Assembly (NCBI GenBank): GCA_934101115.1
Contig: CAKOPW010000002.1
Span: 62,001 to 126,000, forward strand
DNA from: an uncultured Bacilli bacterium
GTDB lineage: Bacteria > Bacillota_I > Bacilli_A > RF39 > UBA660
Reading direction: 5' to 3'
DNA length: 64,000 nt
Below the pieces are notes generated by a model. That model made no database searches. It worked only from the letters and a program-made list of their open reading frames with translations, and was not told where the DNA came from. Made by a program: the position numbers and the translations under genes. The stretch's first letter is position 1; each line of letters begins with the position of its first letter. Positions 17,580-25,979 of the stretch are shown here, piece after piece.

Positions 17580-18788
17580 GTGAAAAAACTATTTGATAAC
17601 AAAGTAGTACAAATTGGTGTGACTGCTTTTTTAGTAATTGCCGCGGGAATATTATTTTCATTTATAATTTATAATATCGGAGCAATAGTTGGTTTCATTA
17701 AAAATATTTTAAATATAATGATGCCTTTAATATATGGTTTAGTACTTGCTTATATAATGCATCCAATAGTTAATTTATTTGAAAACAAAGTATTTAATAG
17801 AATTGAGAAAGAAAAGACTAAGAGAAATTTAAGTATCTTATGTACATTTGTTATTATTATTGGTTTATTAGTTGCTTTAATAAGTATTATTATTCCTCAA
17901 TTATTAACAAGTATTCAATCTCTTTTAGTTAATGTTCCTGATTATTTAAAGGATTTAGAAAGTGCAATAACTGGATGGCTTTCAAATAATAAAGAATTGT
18001 CAGCTGATATTTTAGAAAAATATAATGAAATTTCTAAATCTTTAATGAATGCAATAAATACAGTTATATCTCCATTAACTCAATCAGCTTTAGATAAAGT
18101 TAGAAGTGGAGTATTTGGATTCTTAACATTTATATTTAACTTTGCTATTGGTGCAGTATTTGCTGTTTATATCTTAGCTAATACTAAAAACTTTGGAGCA
18201 GGAATTAGAAAAACTTTATATTCTTTCTTTGATATAAAACATGTTGATGCATTTATTAATGAAGTAAAACATGTTAATCATGTATTCTGTCAATTTATGA
18301 TTGGTAAAATATGTGATTCATTTGGATTTGTATTTACTTGTACACTTTTATTCTTGCTTATTTGTAAATATCCATATGCACTTTTAATAGCTACTTTAGT
18401 TGGAACAACTGATTTAATTCCATATTTTGGACCATATATTGGAACTATACCATCAGCTTTACTTATTTGTATGATTTCTCCAGTTAAAGCAATTACTTTT
18501 GTTTTATTCATTGTTGTATTACAACAAATTGATGGAAATTTTGTAACACCTGCTATTCAAAGACAAGCAACTGGACTTCCATCATTTTGGGTATTATTTG
18601 CAATTACTTTATTTGGAGGATTATTTGGCCTTGTTGGTTTATTAATTGCAGTTCCATGTTTCACGATTATATATGAACTTATAATTGATTTAGTAAATCA
18701 AAGACTTAAGAATAAAAAGTTACCTGTAGAAACAGAGGCTTATACGCTTGATAAAATTGTTAAGCCAAGTAAAAAACAAAAAGATTAA
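17580..18788 (+). CDS. AI-2E family permease-like membrane protein
   Basis: The 402-residue protein has about eight membrane segments and the family pattern: an N-terminal pair, a soluble middle region (~95-180), and PYALLIATLVGTTDLIPYFG (~281-300) followed by a region ending GNFVTPAIQRQATGLP and FWVLFAITLFGGLFGLVG. Members include transporters linked to AI-2 export and to Na+/H+ antiport, so the substrate cannot be assigned. The GTG at 17580 has AGGTG 6 bases upstream, while the longer GTG at 17571 lies within that site. TATAAT at 17557-17562 gives a leader of about 11 bases. Confidence 0.9.
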   Translation: MKKLFDNKVVQIGVTAFLVIAAGILFSFIIYNIGAIVGFIKNILNIMMPLIYGLVLAYIMHPIVNLFENKVFNRIEKEKTKRNLSILCTFVIIIGLLVALISIIIPQLLTSIQSLLVNVPDYLKDLESAITGWLSNNKELSADILEKYNEISKSLMNAINTVISPLTQSALDKVRSGVFGFLTFIFNFAIGAVFAVYILANTKNFGAGIRKTLYSFFDIKHVDAFINEVKHVNHVFCQFMIGKICDSFGFVFTCTLLFLLICKYPYALLIATLVGTTDLIPYFGPYIGTIPSALLICMISPVKAITFVLFIVVLQQIDGNFVTPAIQRQATGLPSFWVLFAITLFGGLFGLVGLLIAVPCFTIIYELIIDLVNQRLKNKKLPVETEAYTLDKIVKPSKKQKD

Positions 18789-18802
18789 AAGTAAAAAAAA
18801 GA

Positions 18803-18834
18803 GTATTCATTGAACTTGTATGAATATTTTTTTT
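18803..18834 (+). terminator. terminator of the AI-2E permease gene
   Basis: GTATTCAT (18803-18810) pairs with ATGAATAT (18820-18827), followed by T7. The -35 of the next small RNA lies inside this hairpin. Confidence 0.8.
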
Positions 18835-18844
18835 ATGATAAAAT
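18816..18844 (+). promoter_or_regulatory. promoter of antitoxin-like RNA, copy 4
   Basis: TTGTAT (18816-18821), a 17-base spacer and TAAAAT (18839-18844). This is the same position relative to the conserved stem-loop as in the three tandem copies near 50-51 kb. Confidence 0.6.
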
Positions 18845-18850
18845 GTATTC

Positions 18851-18962
18851 AGCAAGAAGACTTGCATATAATAAAAAAAGGAACATTTAATATTCGCATG
18901 TTGAGTGTTGCCTAGTAATATTTTAGCAATCACCTAAATCATTGCTGAGTTAGGTGATTTTT
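18851..18962 (+). ncRNA. putative antisense antitoxin RNA, copy 4
   Basis: A predicted RNA of about 110 bases opens with the stem-loop GCAAG-AAGA-CTTGC (18852-18865), shared with three other copies. It ends in the terminator AATCACCTAA (18929-18938) with TTAGGTGATT (18951-18960) and T8. It runs antisense to the 3' end of the message for the 27-residue peptide at 18970-19053. The 5' part is conserved between copies and the 3' part is not, as expected if the 3' part must match its own toxin. A 15-codon frame (ATG at 18844) covers the hairpin and cannot be excluded as a peptide. Confidence 0.55.
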
Positions 18963-18969
18963 TTTATTT

Positions 18970-19053
18970 CTATATTAGTACTATGTATAACAAAGATACT
19001 AATAGGAAGATAATAATGATTAAAGATAAGATTAAAAAGTCTTTCTTGCTCAT
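18970..19053 (-). CDS. 27-residue hydrophobic peptide, putative type I toxin (copy 4)
   Basis: MSKKDFLILSL is followed by a run of Ile/Leu/Val to the TAG stop, forming a single membrane-spanning peptide. The ribosome site GGGAGG lies 7 bases before the ATG. A consensus promoter on the same strand (19125-19097) would give a 5' UTR of about 35 bases. The minus-strand hairpin AACAT...ATGTT followed by CCTTTTTTTATT (18874-18900) could end the message beyond the antisense RNA. UTR bases TTGGGTGATTT are complementary, with one G-U pair, to AAATCACCTAA just after the stop. The size and layout resemble Fst/Ldr and TxpA/BsrG toxins, but the peptide itself was not recognised. Confidence 0.6.
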   Translation of the reverse strand: MSKKDFLILSLIIIIFLLVSLLYIVLI

Positions 19054-19096
19054 AATATCGCCTCCCTTCTTTTGAAGTTTGGCAAATCACCCAACT

Positions 19097-19125
19097 ATTA
19101 AATGTTCCTATAAATAAAATGTCAA
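19097..19125 (-). promoter_or_regulatory. promoter of putative toxin, copy 4
   Basis: On the minus strand TTGACA (19125-19120), a 17-base spacer and TTTAAT (19102-19097). The -35 is perfect. Confidence 0.75.
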
Positions 19126-19204
19126 ACATTTGTTTTGCATGCAATAGCTAATTGTTTTTTTATTTATTGATATATACTTTTTTTAACAAAGTTAATATTA
19201 AATG

Positions 19205-19236
19205 AGAACTCAATAGAAAATGAGTTCTATTTTTAT
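19205..19236 (+). terminator. terminator-like hairpin
   Basis: AGAACTCA (19205-19212) pairs with TGAGTTCT (19221-19228), followed by ATTTTTAT. No gene directly upstream on the plus strand needs it. The rest of 19130-19354 shows only the rlmN -10 box. Confidence 0.5.
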
Positions 19237-19354
19237 ATAGAATTATGATTTTATAAATAAAGGTGTTTATATTTAAATTTTAAAACTGATATAGTTAATT
19301 CTATTATTTTTGTTCGTTTTTTGATATAATTTCTATAGGATATGAGGTGAATGT

Positions 19355-20377
19355 GTGAAAAGTATTTTTGATTTAAAATTAGAAGACTTAACATCATATT
19401 TAGAAGATAATGGATATTCTAAATTTGTATCAAAACAAATTTATGATTGGATATATAAAAAACGTGTTTTTGATTTTAATAAAATGAGTAATATAAAACT
19501 TGAATTAAGAGAACAATTGAAAAAAGATTTTGATATTTCAATGTTAAAACTTGTAAGACGTCAAACAAGTAAAGAAACTAATAAATATCTATTTGAATTA
19601 GATGACGGTAATTTAATTGAAAGTGTTCTTATGAGACACGATTATGGATTAAGTGTATGTGTATCAAGTCAAATTGGTTGCAATATGGGATGCTCTTTTT
19701 GTGAATCTGGACGTTTAAAAAAAGTAAGAGATTTATTTCCAGGTGAAATTGTAAGACAGATTCTTATGATTGAAGAAGATGAAGGCATGCGTATTTCTAG
19801 TGTAGTAGTAATGGGAATAGGAGAGCCTTTTGATAATTATGATAATATTATGGATTTCATAAGAATAATTAATTCACCATTTGGAATCGCGATTGGAGCA
19901 AGACATATTACAGTTTCAACAAGTGGACTTGTACCAATGATAAAAAGATATGCAGAAGAAGATTTGCAAACTAATTTAGCAATAAGTTTACATGCACCTA
20001 ATGATGAACTTAGAAATAAAATTATGAAAGTAAATAAAGCTTATAATATAAGTGAATTAATTGCTGCTATAAATGAATATATTGAAAAAACTAATAGACG
20101 AGTTACCATAGAATATGTTATGCTTAGTATGGTAAATGATAGTGAAGAAAATGCAAATGAACTTGCTGATTTACTTAGAGGAATGAATGTTTATGTTAAT
20201 TTAATTCCTTATAATGAAACTAGTCATATAGAATATAAAAAATCTCCAAATGATCGAGTTATGAAATTTTATGATACTCTAAAACGTCGCGGAATAAATG
20301 TAACGGTTAGACGTGAGTTTGGTGGAAATATAGATGCTGCCTGTGGGCAACTTAGAGCAAATGAGGTGGAAAGATGA
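19355..20377 (+). CDS. rlmN: 23S rRNA (adenine2503-C2)-methyltransferase RlmN
   Basis: The 340-residue radical-SAM enzyme methylates A2503 of 23S rRNA (and a tRNA adenine in known members). The cluster motif is C-N-M-G-C-S-F-C (~109-116), the GIGEP SAM segment follows at ~151-155, and the second catalytic cysteine is in AACGQLRAN near the end. The motif is followed by ESGRLKKVR rather than ATG, as in some Mollicute-like relatives. The GTG start has AGGTG 5 bases upstream. TATAAT at 19325-19330 probably drives the five-gene operon rlmN-prpC-prkC-rsgA-rpe, in which each gene overlaps or abuts the next. Confidence 0.95.
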   Translation: MKSIFDLKLEDLTSYLEDNGYSKFVSKQIYDWIYKKRVFDFNKMSNIKLELREQLKKDFDISMLKLVRRQTSKETNKYLFELDDGNLIESVLMRHDYGLSVCVSSQIGCNMGCSFCESGRLKKVRDLFPGEIVRQILMIEEDEGMRISSVVVMGIGEPFDNYDNIMDFIRIINSPFGIAIGARHITVSTSGLVPMIKRYAEEDLQTNLAISLHAPNDELRNKIMKVNKAYNISELIAAINEYIEKTNRRVTIEYVMLSMVNDSEENANELADLLRGMNVYVNLIPYNETSHIEYKKSPNDRVMKFYDTLKRRGINVTVRREFGGNIDAACGQLRANEVER

Positions 20378-21123
20378 AATCATTTTATATAACTGATTCA
20401 GGAAGAGTTAGAAGTCATAATGAAGACTCAGTTACTATTGTTAAAAATTCTTCAAGTGAACATTTGATGATTGTTGCTGATGGTATGGGAGGACACAGAG
20501 CTGGTGAAATTGCATCAAGTATGGTGGTAACTCAAATCGGTTCTCGTTTTCAATCTTTATCAACTATAGGTACAAAAATTGATGCTGTTAACTGGATAAG
20601 AGAAAACTTAAATGAAGTTAATGCTAGTATTTTAAAATATAGTGATGAACATCCTGAAGCAATGGGACTTGGAACTACTTGTGTAATGGCTCTTTTAACT
20701 AAGGATTTCTTGATGTTTGTTAACATAGGGGATTCAAGTGGTTTTGTATTTAAAAATGGTAAATTAAAAAAAATTACGAATGATCACACATTAGTTAACT
20801 TTTTAGTTGAAACAGGTGATTTATCTGAAAGAGAAGCTAAAAATCATCCTAAGAGAAATGTTTTAATGCGTGCTTTAGGAGCTGCTGATACATGTGAGTT
20901 TGATATATTTGAAGTTGAAACTGATGTTGATGCCATAATGCTTTCAAGCGATGGTTTAACAAATATGTTAACTCAAGAACAAATTGAAAAGGTTTTAAAT
21001 GAAGAAGATATAAGTGTTGAAGATAAACTTATTAAGTTAGTTAAAAAATGCAATGTTCGTGGTGGACAAGATAACATTTCAATAGCTTATTTAGTAAAAG
21101 AAGATAGAAGCGGGGATGTGTAG
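20374..21123 (+). CDS. prpC: PP2C-type Ser/Thr protein phosphatase (Stp/PrpC)
   Basis: The 249-residue phosphatase reverses PrkC phosphorylation. Metal-binding motifs are visible: the early RVRSHNEDS (Asp 18), VADGMGGHRAGE (35-46), GDSSGFVF (~119), SSDGLTNML (~192) and GGQDNISIA near the end. Its start overlaps the rlmN stop by 4 bases (ATGA), indicating translational coupling. It is always paired with PrkC in Firmicutes, as here. Confidence 0.95.
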   Translation: MKSFYITDSGRVRSHNEDSVTIVKNSSSEHLMIVADGMGGHRAGEIASSMVVTQIGSRFQSLSTIGTKIDAVNWIRENLNEVNASILKYSDEHPEAMGLGTTCVMALLTKDFLMFVNIGDSSGFVFKNGKLKKITNDHTLVNFLVETGDLSEREAKNHPKRNVLMRALGAADTCEFDIFEVETDVDAIMLSSDGLTNMLTQEQIEKVLNEEDISVEDKLIKLVKKCNVRGGQDNISIAYLVKEDRSGDV

Positions 21124-21124
21124 T

Positions 21125-22900
21125 ATGATAATGAAGGGTCAAAAGATAAACGACCGATACCAAATCATCAAAACAATTGGTGAAGGTGGTATGGCCAATG
21201 TTTATCTTGCATATGATACTATTCTTGATAGAAATGTTGCAGTTAAAGTTTTAAGAGGAGACTTGGCAACTGATGAAAAGTTTGTTAGAAGATTTCAAAG
21301 AGAAGCTTTATCAGCATCCAGCTTATCTCATCCAAATATTGTAGAAGTTTATGATGTTGGTGAAGATAATGGGTCTTATTATATCGTTATGGAATATATT
21401 GATGGAAAACATTTGAAACAGCTTCTAAAAAAACGAGGAAGTTTAACTTTAACTGAAGTTGTTGATATCATGCTTCAAGTTACTGATGGTATGAGTGCTG
21501 CACACGATTCCTATATAATCCATCGTGATATTAAACCTCAAAACATTATGATTTTAGAAAATGGATTGATTAAGATTACGGACTTTGGTATTGCAATGGC
21601 ACTTAATTCAACTCAACTTACTCAAACTAATTCGGTTATGGGAAGTGTTCATTATTTACCGCCAGAACAAGCAAGTGGTAAAGGAGCAACAATTCAAAGC
21701 GATGTTTATTCAATGGGTATTTTGATGTATGAACTTTTAACAGGAACTTTACCATTTAAAGGAGATAATGCTGTTGAAATAGCATTAAAACATATCAAAG
21801 AAAGTGTTCCATCGGTAAGAGAACTTTTACCAAATACACCTCAATCGATTGATAACATTATTATGAAAGCAACTGCTAAAAATGTTAAAAACCGTTATCA
21901 AGATGCTAAAGAAATGCATGATGATTTGAAAACAGCTTTGGATGATTCAAGAATAAATGAGCCAAAATATGTTTTTGAATATCCTGAAGAGGATGCGGAT
22001 ATAATAAAGAAAAAGGTAACTCCAAGCGAAGTTCCTCAAGAAAAGAAACAAACAAAAAAAGAACTTGAAAAAGAAAAAGATAAGGAAAAAATTGAAGAGA
22101 AGAAAGAAGATGTCGAGATAAAAGCTAAAAAGATTACTGAAAAAGACCTAAGAAAAAAAGAAAATAAACTTTTGCTTATTTTAGCAATTATATTTACAGG
22201 ATTAATACTTGTTGTAACTACTTTAGTATTCTTAATACCTAAAATAACAGCAGTAAAAGATATTAAAGTTCCTGATGTTACAGGTTTAAGTGTAGAAGAT
22301 GCAGAAAGTAAACTTATAAGTGCAGGATTTACGATATCGGATGAACAAAAGAGTGAAGCTTCTTCTACAATAAAAGAAGGTAACGTTACTAAAACATATC
22401 CATCAAAAGGAAGCACTAGAAAAAAAGGTGCATCAGTTACTATTTATATTTCAACTGGTGAAAATGCATATACATTAGAGGATTTAACTGGTAAGAACTA
22501 TATTGAAGAAAAGGCTATCTTAGAAAAAATGTATAATTTATTTGTTAAAGTAGAAAAAATTGAGGATAAAGGAAATCATACTAGTGAAGAAATATTAAAA
22601 ACTGAACCTGCTGCTGGTGCTAAGCTTGTTGAAGGGGATACAATTATTCTTTATATTTCTGATATGTCAACGACTTATCCAGACTTTACTAAAGGAACAT
22701 ATTCTTTAAAACAAATTGAAGAATGGTGTACAAAATATGGAGTTAAGCTTACAACTTCATATGTAGAAACTGATGAATATCCAGCTGGAACAATTTTTGA
22801 ACAAAGTCAAAAAGCCGATGATGCCGTTGTAAATGGTCAAACTTTAACAATAAAAATTGCCGAAGAAGTAGTTGATAATGGAGTAGATGACATTGAATAG
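21125..22900 (+). CDS. prkC: PASTA-domain Ser/Thr protein kinase PrkC
   Basis: The 591-residue membrane kinase phosphorylates wall and division proteins and, in Bacillus, triggers germination on sensing muropeptides. The kinase domain has GEGGMANVY, the AVKVLRG lysine, HRDIKPQN and DFGIA. A Lys/Glu-rich juxtamembrane region (~290-350) precedes one membrane helix (LLLILAIIFTGLILVV). Three extracellular PASTA-like repeats follow, starting near KVPDVTGLSVEDAE, TLEDLTGKNYIEE and DFTKGTYSLKQIEE. The ATG at 21125 was preferred because GGGG lies about 9 bases upstream; the ATG at 21116 directly abuts that run. The gene begins just after the prpC stop. Confidence 0.95.
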   Translation: MIMKGQKINDRYQIIKTIGEGGMANVYLAYDTILDRNVAVKVLRGDLATDEKFVRRFQREALSASSLSHPNIVEVYDVGEDNGSYYIVMEYIDGKHLKQLLKKRGSLTLTEVVDIMLQVTDGMSAAHDSYIIHRDIKPQNIMILENGLIKITDFGIAMALNSTQLTQTNSVMGSVHYLPPEQASGKGATIQSDVYSMGILMYELLTGTLPFKGDNAVEIALKHIKESVPSVRELLPNTPQSIDNIIMKATAKNVKNRYQDAKEMHDDLKTALDDSRINEPKYVFEYPEEDADIIKKKVTPSEVPQEKKQTKKELEKEKDKEKIEEKKEDVEIKAKKITEKDLRKKENKLLLILAIIFTGLILVVTTLVFLIPKITAVKDIKVPDVTGLSVEDAESKLISAGFTISDEQKSEASSTIKEGNVTKTYPSKGSTRKKGASVTIYISTGENAYTLEDLTGKNYIEEKAILEKMYNLFVKVEKIEDKGNHTSEEILKTEPAAGAKLVEGDTIILYISDMSTTYPDFTKGTYSLKQIEEWCTKYGVKLTTSYVETDEYPAGTIFEQSQKADDAVVNGQTLTIKIAEEVVDNGVDDIE

Positions 22901-23726
22901 TTATATCGATGGTATAATAGTTAGAATTATAAGCAATCTATATACTGTAAAATGTGGTAATGTTTTTGTGGATTGTCAAGCTAGGGGTAAGTTCCGTAAT
23001 ATGGGGCTTACTCCTTTAGTTGGTGATCGAGTAAAAGTTGATATTGATAATAAATATATAATTGATATATATAGTAGGAGAAATGAACTTTTAAGACCTA
23101 GAGTTGCTAATGTAGATGTTTGCTTAATAGTTACTAGTTTAAAACATCCGGAGTTTTCATCTCTTCTTTTGGATAAGATGATTACTAATATTATTTTATC
23201 CGATATTGAACCAATTATCGTTTTCAGTAAATATGATTTGTTAACTGAAGAAGAAAGAAAAGAATTTGATAATATAATAAATTATTATAAAAGTATTGGT
23301 TATAAAGCTATTTTAAACACAGAATATTCTTCCTTGTTTGAATGCTTAAAGGGTAAGACAGTCACTTTAACTGGTCAAACTGGTGCTGGTAAATCAACAT
23401 TTATAAATAAATTAGATCCAACTTTAAATCTTAAAACCGATGATATTAGTGAAGCTTTAGGTAGAGGTAAACATACAACTAGACATGTTGAACTTTTTGA
23501 AATAAGTGATATCTATTTTATTGATACTCCAGGATTTTCAGCTTTAGATATTCATGTACCAAAGGAAAACATTAAATTTGCTTTTAAAGAATTTAAAAAT
23601 GATGAATGCAAATTTAGGGATTGTAAACATATAAATGAAATTGGTTGTAAAGTCTTAGAAGACGTAGAAAACAAAGTAATACTTGAATCTAGATATGAAA
23701 ATTATAAAAAGATGGTGATGGAATGA
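22887..23726 (+). CDS. rsgA: ribosome small-subunit GTPase RsgA
   Basis: The 279-residue circularly permuted GTPase acts in late 30S maturation. Order of motifs: OB-fold, G4-like SKYDLL (~113), G1 GQTGAGKST (~160-168), switch segment GRGKHTTRHVELF, G3 DTPGF (~212), then a zinc-binding tail C-x5-C-x-H-x5-C (CKFRDCKHINEIGC). The start overlaps the prkC end by 14 bases; GGAG lies only 3 bases from the ATG, so the in-frame TTG at 22893 is an alternative start. Confidence 0.95.
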   Translation: MTLNSYIDGIIVRIISNLYTVKCGNVFVDCQARGKFRNMGLTPLVGDRVKVDIDNKYIIDIYSRRNELLRPRVANVDVCLIVTSLKHPEFSSLLLDKMITNIILSDIEPIIVFSKYDLLTEEERKEFDNIINYYKSIGYKAILNTEYSSLFECLKGKTVTLTGQTGAGKSTFINKLDPTLNLKTDDISEALGRGKHTTRHVELFEISDIYFIDTPGFSALDIHVPKENIKFAFKEFKNDECKFRDCKHINEIGCKVLEDVENKVILESRYENYKKMVME

Positions 23727-24346
23727 AAATATCGGTTTCCTTTTTAAAAAACAAAACTGATGTGAAAGATACACTGGAAAAATTGGATGAAACTACTGCT
23801 GATTTTATTCATGTTGATATAATGGATGGAAAATTTACATGTGAAAAAACAATGGATGAATACGAGTTTTTAGATTGTTTAAAAGGCATAAAAAAGCCAT
23901 TAGATATACATCTAATGGTTGAAAATCCTACAAATTATATTGAAGTTTTAAAAGAATTGAATCCTAGATTTATCACTGTTCATGCAGAAATTCCTGATTA
24001 TAAAAAATATATTGATTTAATTCATTCTTATAATATTGGTGCTGGCATTGCGATAAATCCTAAAACTAGAGTTATGAATGTTGAATGCTTTGATGATGTT
24101 GAATATGTTTTAGTAATGAGTGTTAATCCCGGTTTAGGTGGACAAAAACTAATTCCTGAAACAATTGAAAAATTAGACATTTTACAAAAATTGAAACATG
24201 AAAAAAACTATAACTATCTTGTTTCTATTGATGGTGGAGTTAATTTAGAAACTCGAAGTTTTTTGAATTCAGCTGATGTTTTAGTAAGCGGCTCTTATAT
24301 TTGTATGAGCGATAATTTTCAAGAACGAATAGATTCTTTAAAATAA
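23723..24346 (+). CDS. rpe: ribulose-phosphate 3-epimerase
   Basis: The 207-residue TIM-barrel enzyme interconverts ribulose-5-P and xylulose-5-P in the pentose phosphate pathway. Motifs present are HVDIMDG (metal His/Asp), DIHLMVENP, HAE, SVNPGLGGQ and SIDGGV with the second Asp. It overlaps rsgA by 4 bases and closes the operon before a 17-bp perfect terminator. It is slightly shorter than the usual 215-225. Confidence 0.95.
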   Translation: MKISVSFLKNKTDVKDTLEKLDETTADFIHVDIMDGKFTCEKTMDEYEFLDCLKGIKKPLDIHLMVENPTNYIEVLKELNPRFITVHAEIPDYKKYIDLIHSYNIGAGIAINPKTRVMNVECFDDVEYVLVMSVNPGLGGQKLIPETIEKLDILQKLKHEKNYNYLVSIDGGVNLETRSFLNSADVLVSGSYICMSDNFQERIDSLK

Positions 24347-24386
24347 AAATAAGTACTTAAGTTTAAACCCTTAAGTACTTATTTTT
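24345..24386. terminator. strong bidirectional terminator after rpe
   Basis: A 17-bp perfect stem (24345-24361 with 24370-24386) around an 8-base loop has A and T tracts at its ends. It separates rpe from the convergent DUF378 gene. Confidence 0.92.
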
Positions 24387-24587
24387 TTAATCTTCATCCA
24401 AATGAGTGAATAAAATACCAACATTTATTAGTCCAGTTAAACCAACTAAAGAGTAGATTATTCTTGAAACAACGGTTCCAACTCCAAACAATGATTCAAC
24501 CAAGTTTACTTCGAGTAAACCGATAAATCCCCAGTTAATTGCACCAATAATGGTAACTACTAAACACACTTTTTGTAATGTATTCAT
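24387..24587 (-). CDS. DUF378 small membrane protein
   Basis: The 66-residue protein has two hydrophobic segments and the DUF378 marks AINWGFIGL near residues 16-24 and YSLVGLTGL near 45-53, as in B. subtilis YuzA. Function unknown. The ATG follows an AGGTGAAG site on the minus strand. It has its own transcription unit ending at the shared terminator. Confidence 0.85.
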   Translation of the reverse strand: MNTLQKVCLVVTIIGAINWGFIGLLEVNLVESLFGVGTVVSRIIYSLVGLTGLINVGILFTHLDED

Positions 24588-24719
24588 ACCTTCACCTCAT
24601 TTCTAGTATTATTTTGTATTGCTTTTAGAATTTTATACATAGAAAAATCAAATTAATATTTGACTTTTTCTTATTTTGAATCGTTTATAATATGTAAGAG
24701 CTTTAATTGAGGTGAAAAC

Positions 24720-25184
24720 ATGGAGGAAAAATTTAACAAATATTTTAATCTTTTTTATCGTGATGTTTATAGATTGGCATTTAGTTATACCTTGAATTAT
24801 GCTGATTCTAAAGATATTGTGCAAGAGACTTTTATTAAATTGTATAAAAATATGAACAAGTTTAAAGAAAATACTGATGTAGAGATAAAAAGATGGTTGA
24901 TGGTAGTTGCTTCAAATAATTGTAAAGATTATTTAAAATCTTTTTGGAAAAGAAAAGTTAAAAATTTAGCTGAAGAAAATCAATCATTTGTTAATTATGA
25001 TAAAGAGATTTTAGATATGTTACAGCAGCTTGATAAAAAATATCGTGTACCTTTGTTTTTATATTATTATGAAGGATATAAAATATCTGAGATTGCAAAA
25101 ATTTTAAGAGAAAAAGAATCAACAATAAAAATGCGATTAGCTAATGGTAAAAAAATGTTAAAAAAAGAAATGGAGACTGCATAA
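24720..25184 (+). CDS. ECF-type RNA polymerase sigma factor
   Basis: The 154-residue group 4 sigma factor has region 2 with VYRLAFSYTLNYADSKDIVQ and ETFIKLYKN, and region 4 with VPLFLYYYEGYKISEIAKIL followed by KESTIKMRLANGKKML. Such factors direct stress or envelope genes and are usually held by a membrane partner. The ATG has AGGTG 5-6 bases upstream. The next gene starts at the last base of this stop codon and encodes a single-pass membrane protein, the expected anti-sigma position. Confidence 0.9.
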   Translation: MEEKFNKYFNLFYRDVYRLAFSYTLNYADSKDIVQETFIKLYKNMNKFKENTDVEIKRWLMVVASNNCKDYLKSFWKRKVKNLAEENQSFVNYDKEILDMLQQLDKKYRVPLFLYYYEGYKISEIAKILREKESTIKMRLANGKKMLKKEMETA

Positions 25185-25900
25185 TGGAAAAAAAGTATTT
25201 AAATTTTTTTGATAATATTGATTTAACATCTTTAGATAAAGAAAATATTAGAAACGAAATTTTATATAAAAAGAGTAATAATACTATTCATAAATTTACT
25301 TTTGTAATTCCTTTGGTTGTAATAATGTTTTGTTGCTGTCTAGGAGTGTCAGCTAAAGTGATTATCGATCATTTTGAATTAAGAAATAATGATAATAGTT
25401 TTGAAAAAGATTTATTTTCTGATGCAGTAGTCAATAAAACGTATAAAGCTAATATTTTGCAAAAAGATTCAATGTATAAAATAGATGATATTTCTGAAAA
25501 ATTAGATTTAAACATTTTAAAAAATAGAATGATTGAAAATTCAAATTATAAATTAACTTTATTGTCAGAAAAAGATAGTTTTATTAGTGAGCTTGATTTT
25601 TGGTTAGTTAATGATGATGGTTCGGACACTGGATTGATGGAAATTGCAATTGGGTTTGCCGTTAAAACTAAAATAAGTGATAAGAAAACAGAATTTTATG
25701 TTAATGGGAATTCTGAAATGAAAAAATACTATATAAAATCTCTTGATACTATTGCTGTTATTTTAGATCCTGTAAGTTCTAACTCTGGACCAATTATTGC
25801 CTCATTTGTTTACAAAAATATTACTTATTTTGTTGAGTTGCAAAAGACTTTTTATAAATATGAAGATATGCAAAATATTTTAGAAAGTTTTTATTTATAA
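25184..25900 (+). CDS. single-pass membrane protein, probable anti-sigma factor
   Basis: The 238-residue protein has a short cytoplasmic N-terminus (~1-40), one Cys-containing hydrophobic helix (~41-60, VIPLVVIMFCCCLGVSAKVI) and an extracellular domain of about 175 residues. No HxxxCxxC zinc motif was seen, so this is not a ZAS-type anti-sigma. The one-base overlap with the ECF sigma gene makes a partner role likely. The assignment rests on context, not on sequence family. Confidence 0.6.
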   Translation: MEKKYLNFFDNIDLTSLDKENIRNEILYKKSNNTIHKFTFVIPLVVIMFCCCLGVSAKVIIDHFELRNNDNSFEKDLFSDAVVNKTYKANILQKDSMYKIDDISEKLDLNILKNRMIENSNYKLTLLSEKDSFISELDFWLVNDDGSDTGLMEIAIGFAVKTKISDKKTEFYVNGNSEMKKYYIKSLDTIAVILDPVSSNSGPIIASFVYKNITYFVELQKTFYKYEDMQNILESFYL

Positions 25901-25952
25901 AAATTAAATCATGAATAAAATACTTTCCTTTTTTAGTTATTAAAAACACCTT

Positions 25953-25959
25953 TTCGACA
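25953..25959 (-). promoter_or_regulatory. possible Spo0A box (0A box)
   Basis: TTCGACA here is TGTCGAA on the minus strand, the classical Spo0A recognition heptamer, 20 bases before the lipoprotein gene start. A heptamer of this composition is expected several times by chance in 64 kb, so the support is weak alone. Confidence 0.25.
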
Positions 25960-25979
25960 TAGTAATTAATTAGGAAAGG

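Noticed and set aside
18950..19144. 64-codon minus-strand frame overlapping the fourth module
   Set aside because: It is in a different frame from the 27-residue peptide, crosses that gene's promoter and has no ribosome site.
22036..22416. 126-codon minus-strand frame opposite prkC
   Set aside because: It is antisense to the Lys/Glu-rich juxtamembrane region, which reads as Ser/Phe repeats on the other strand. It has no start signals and is typical of a shadow.
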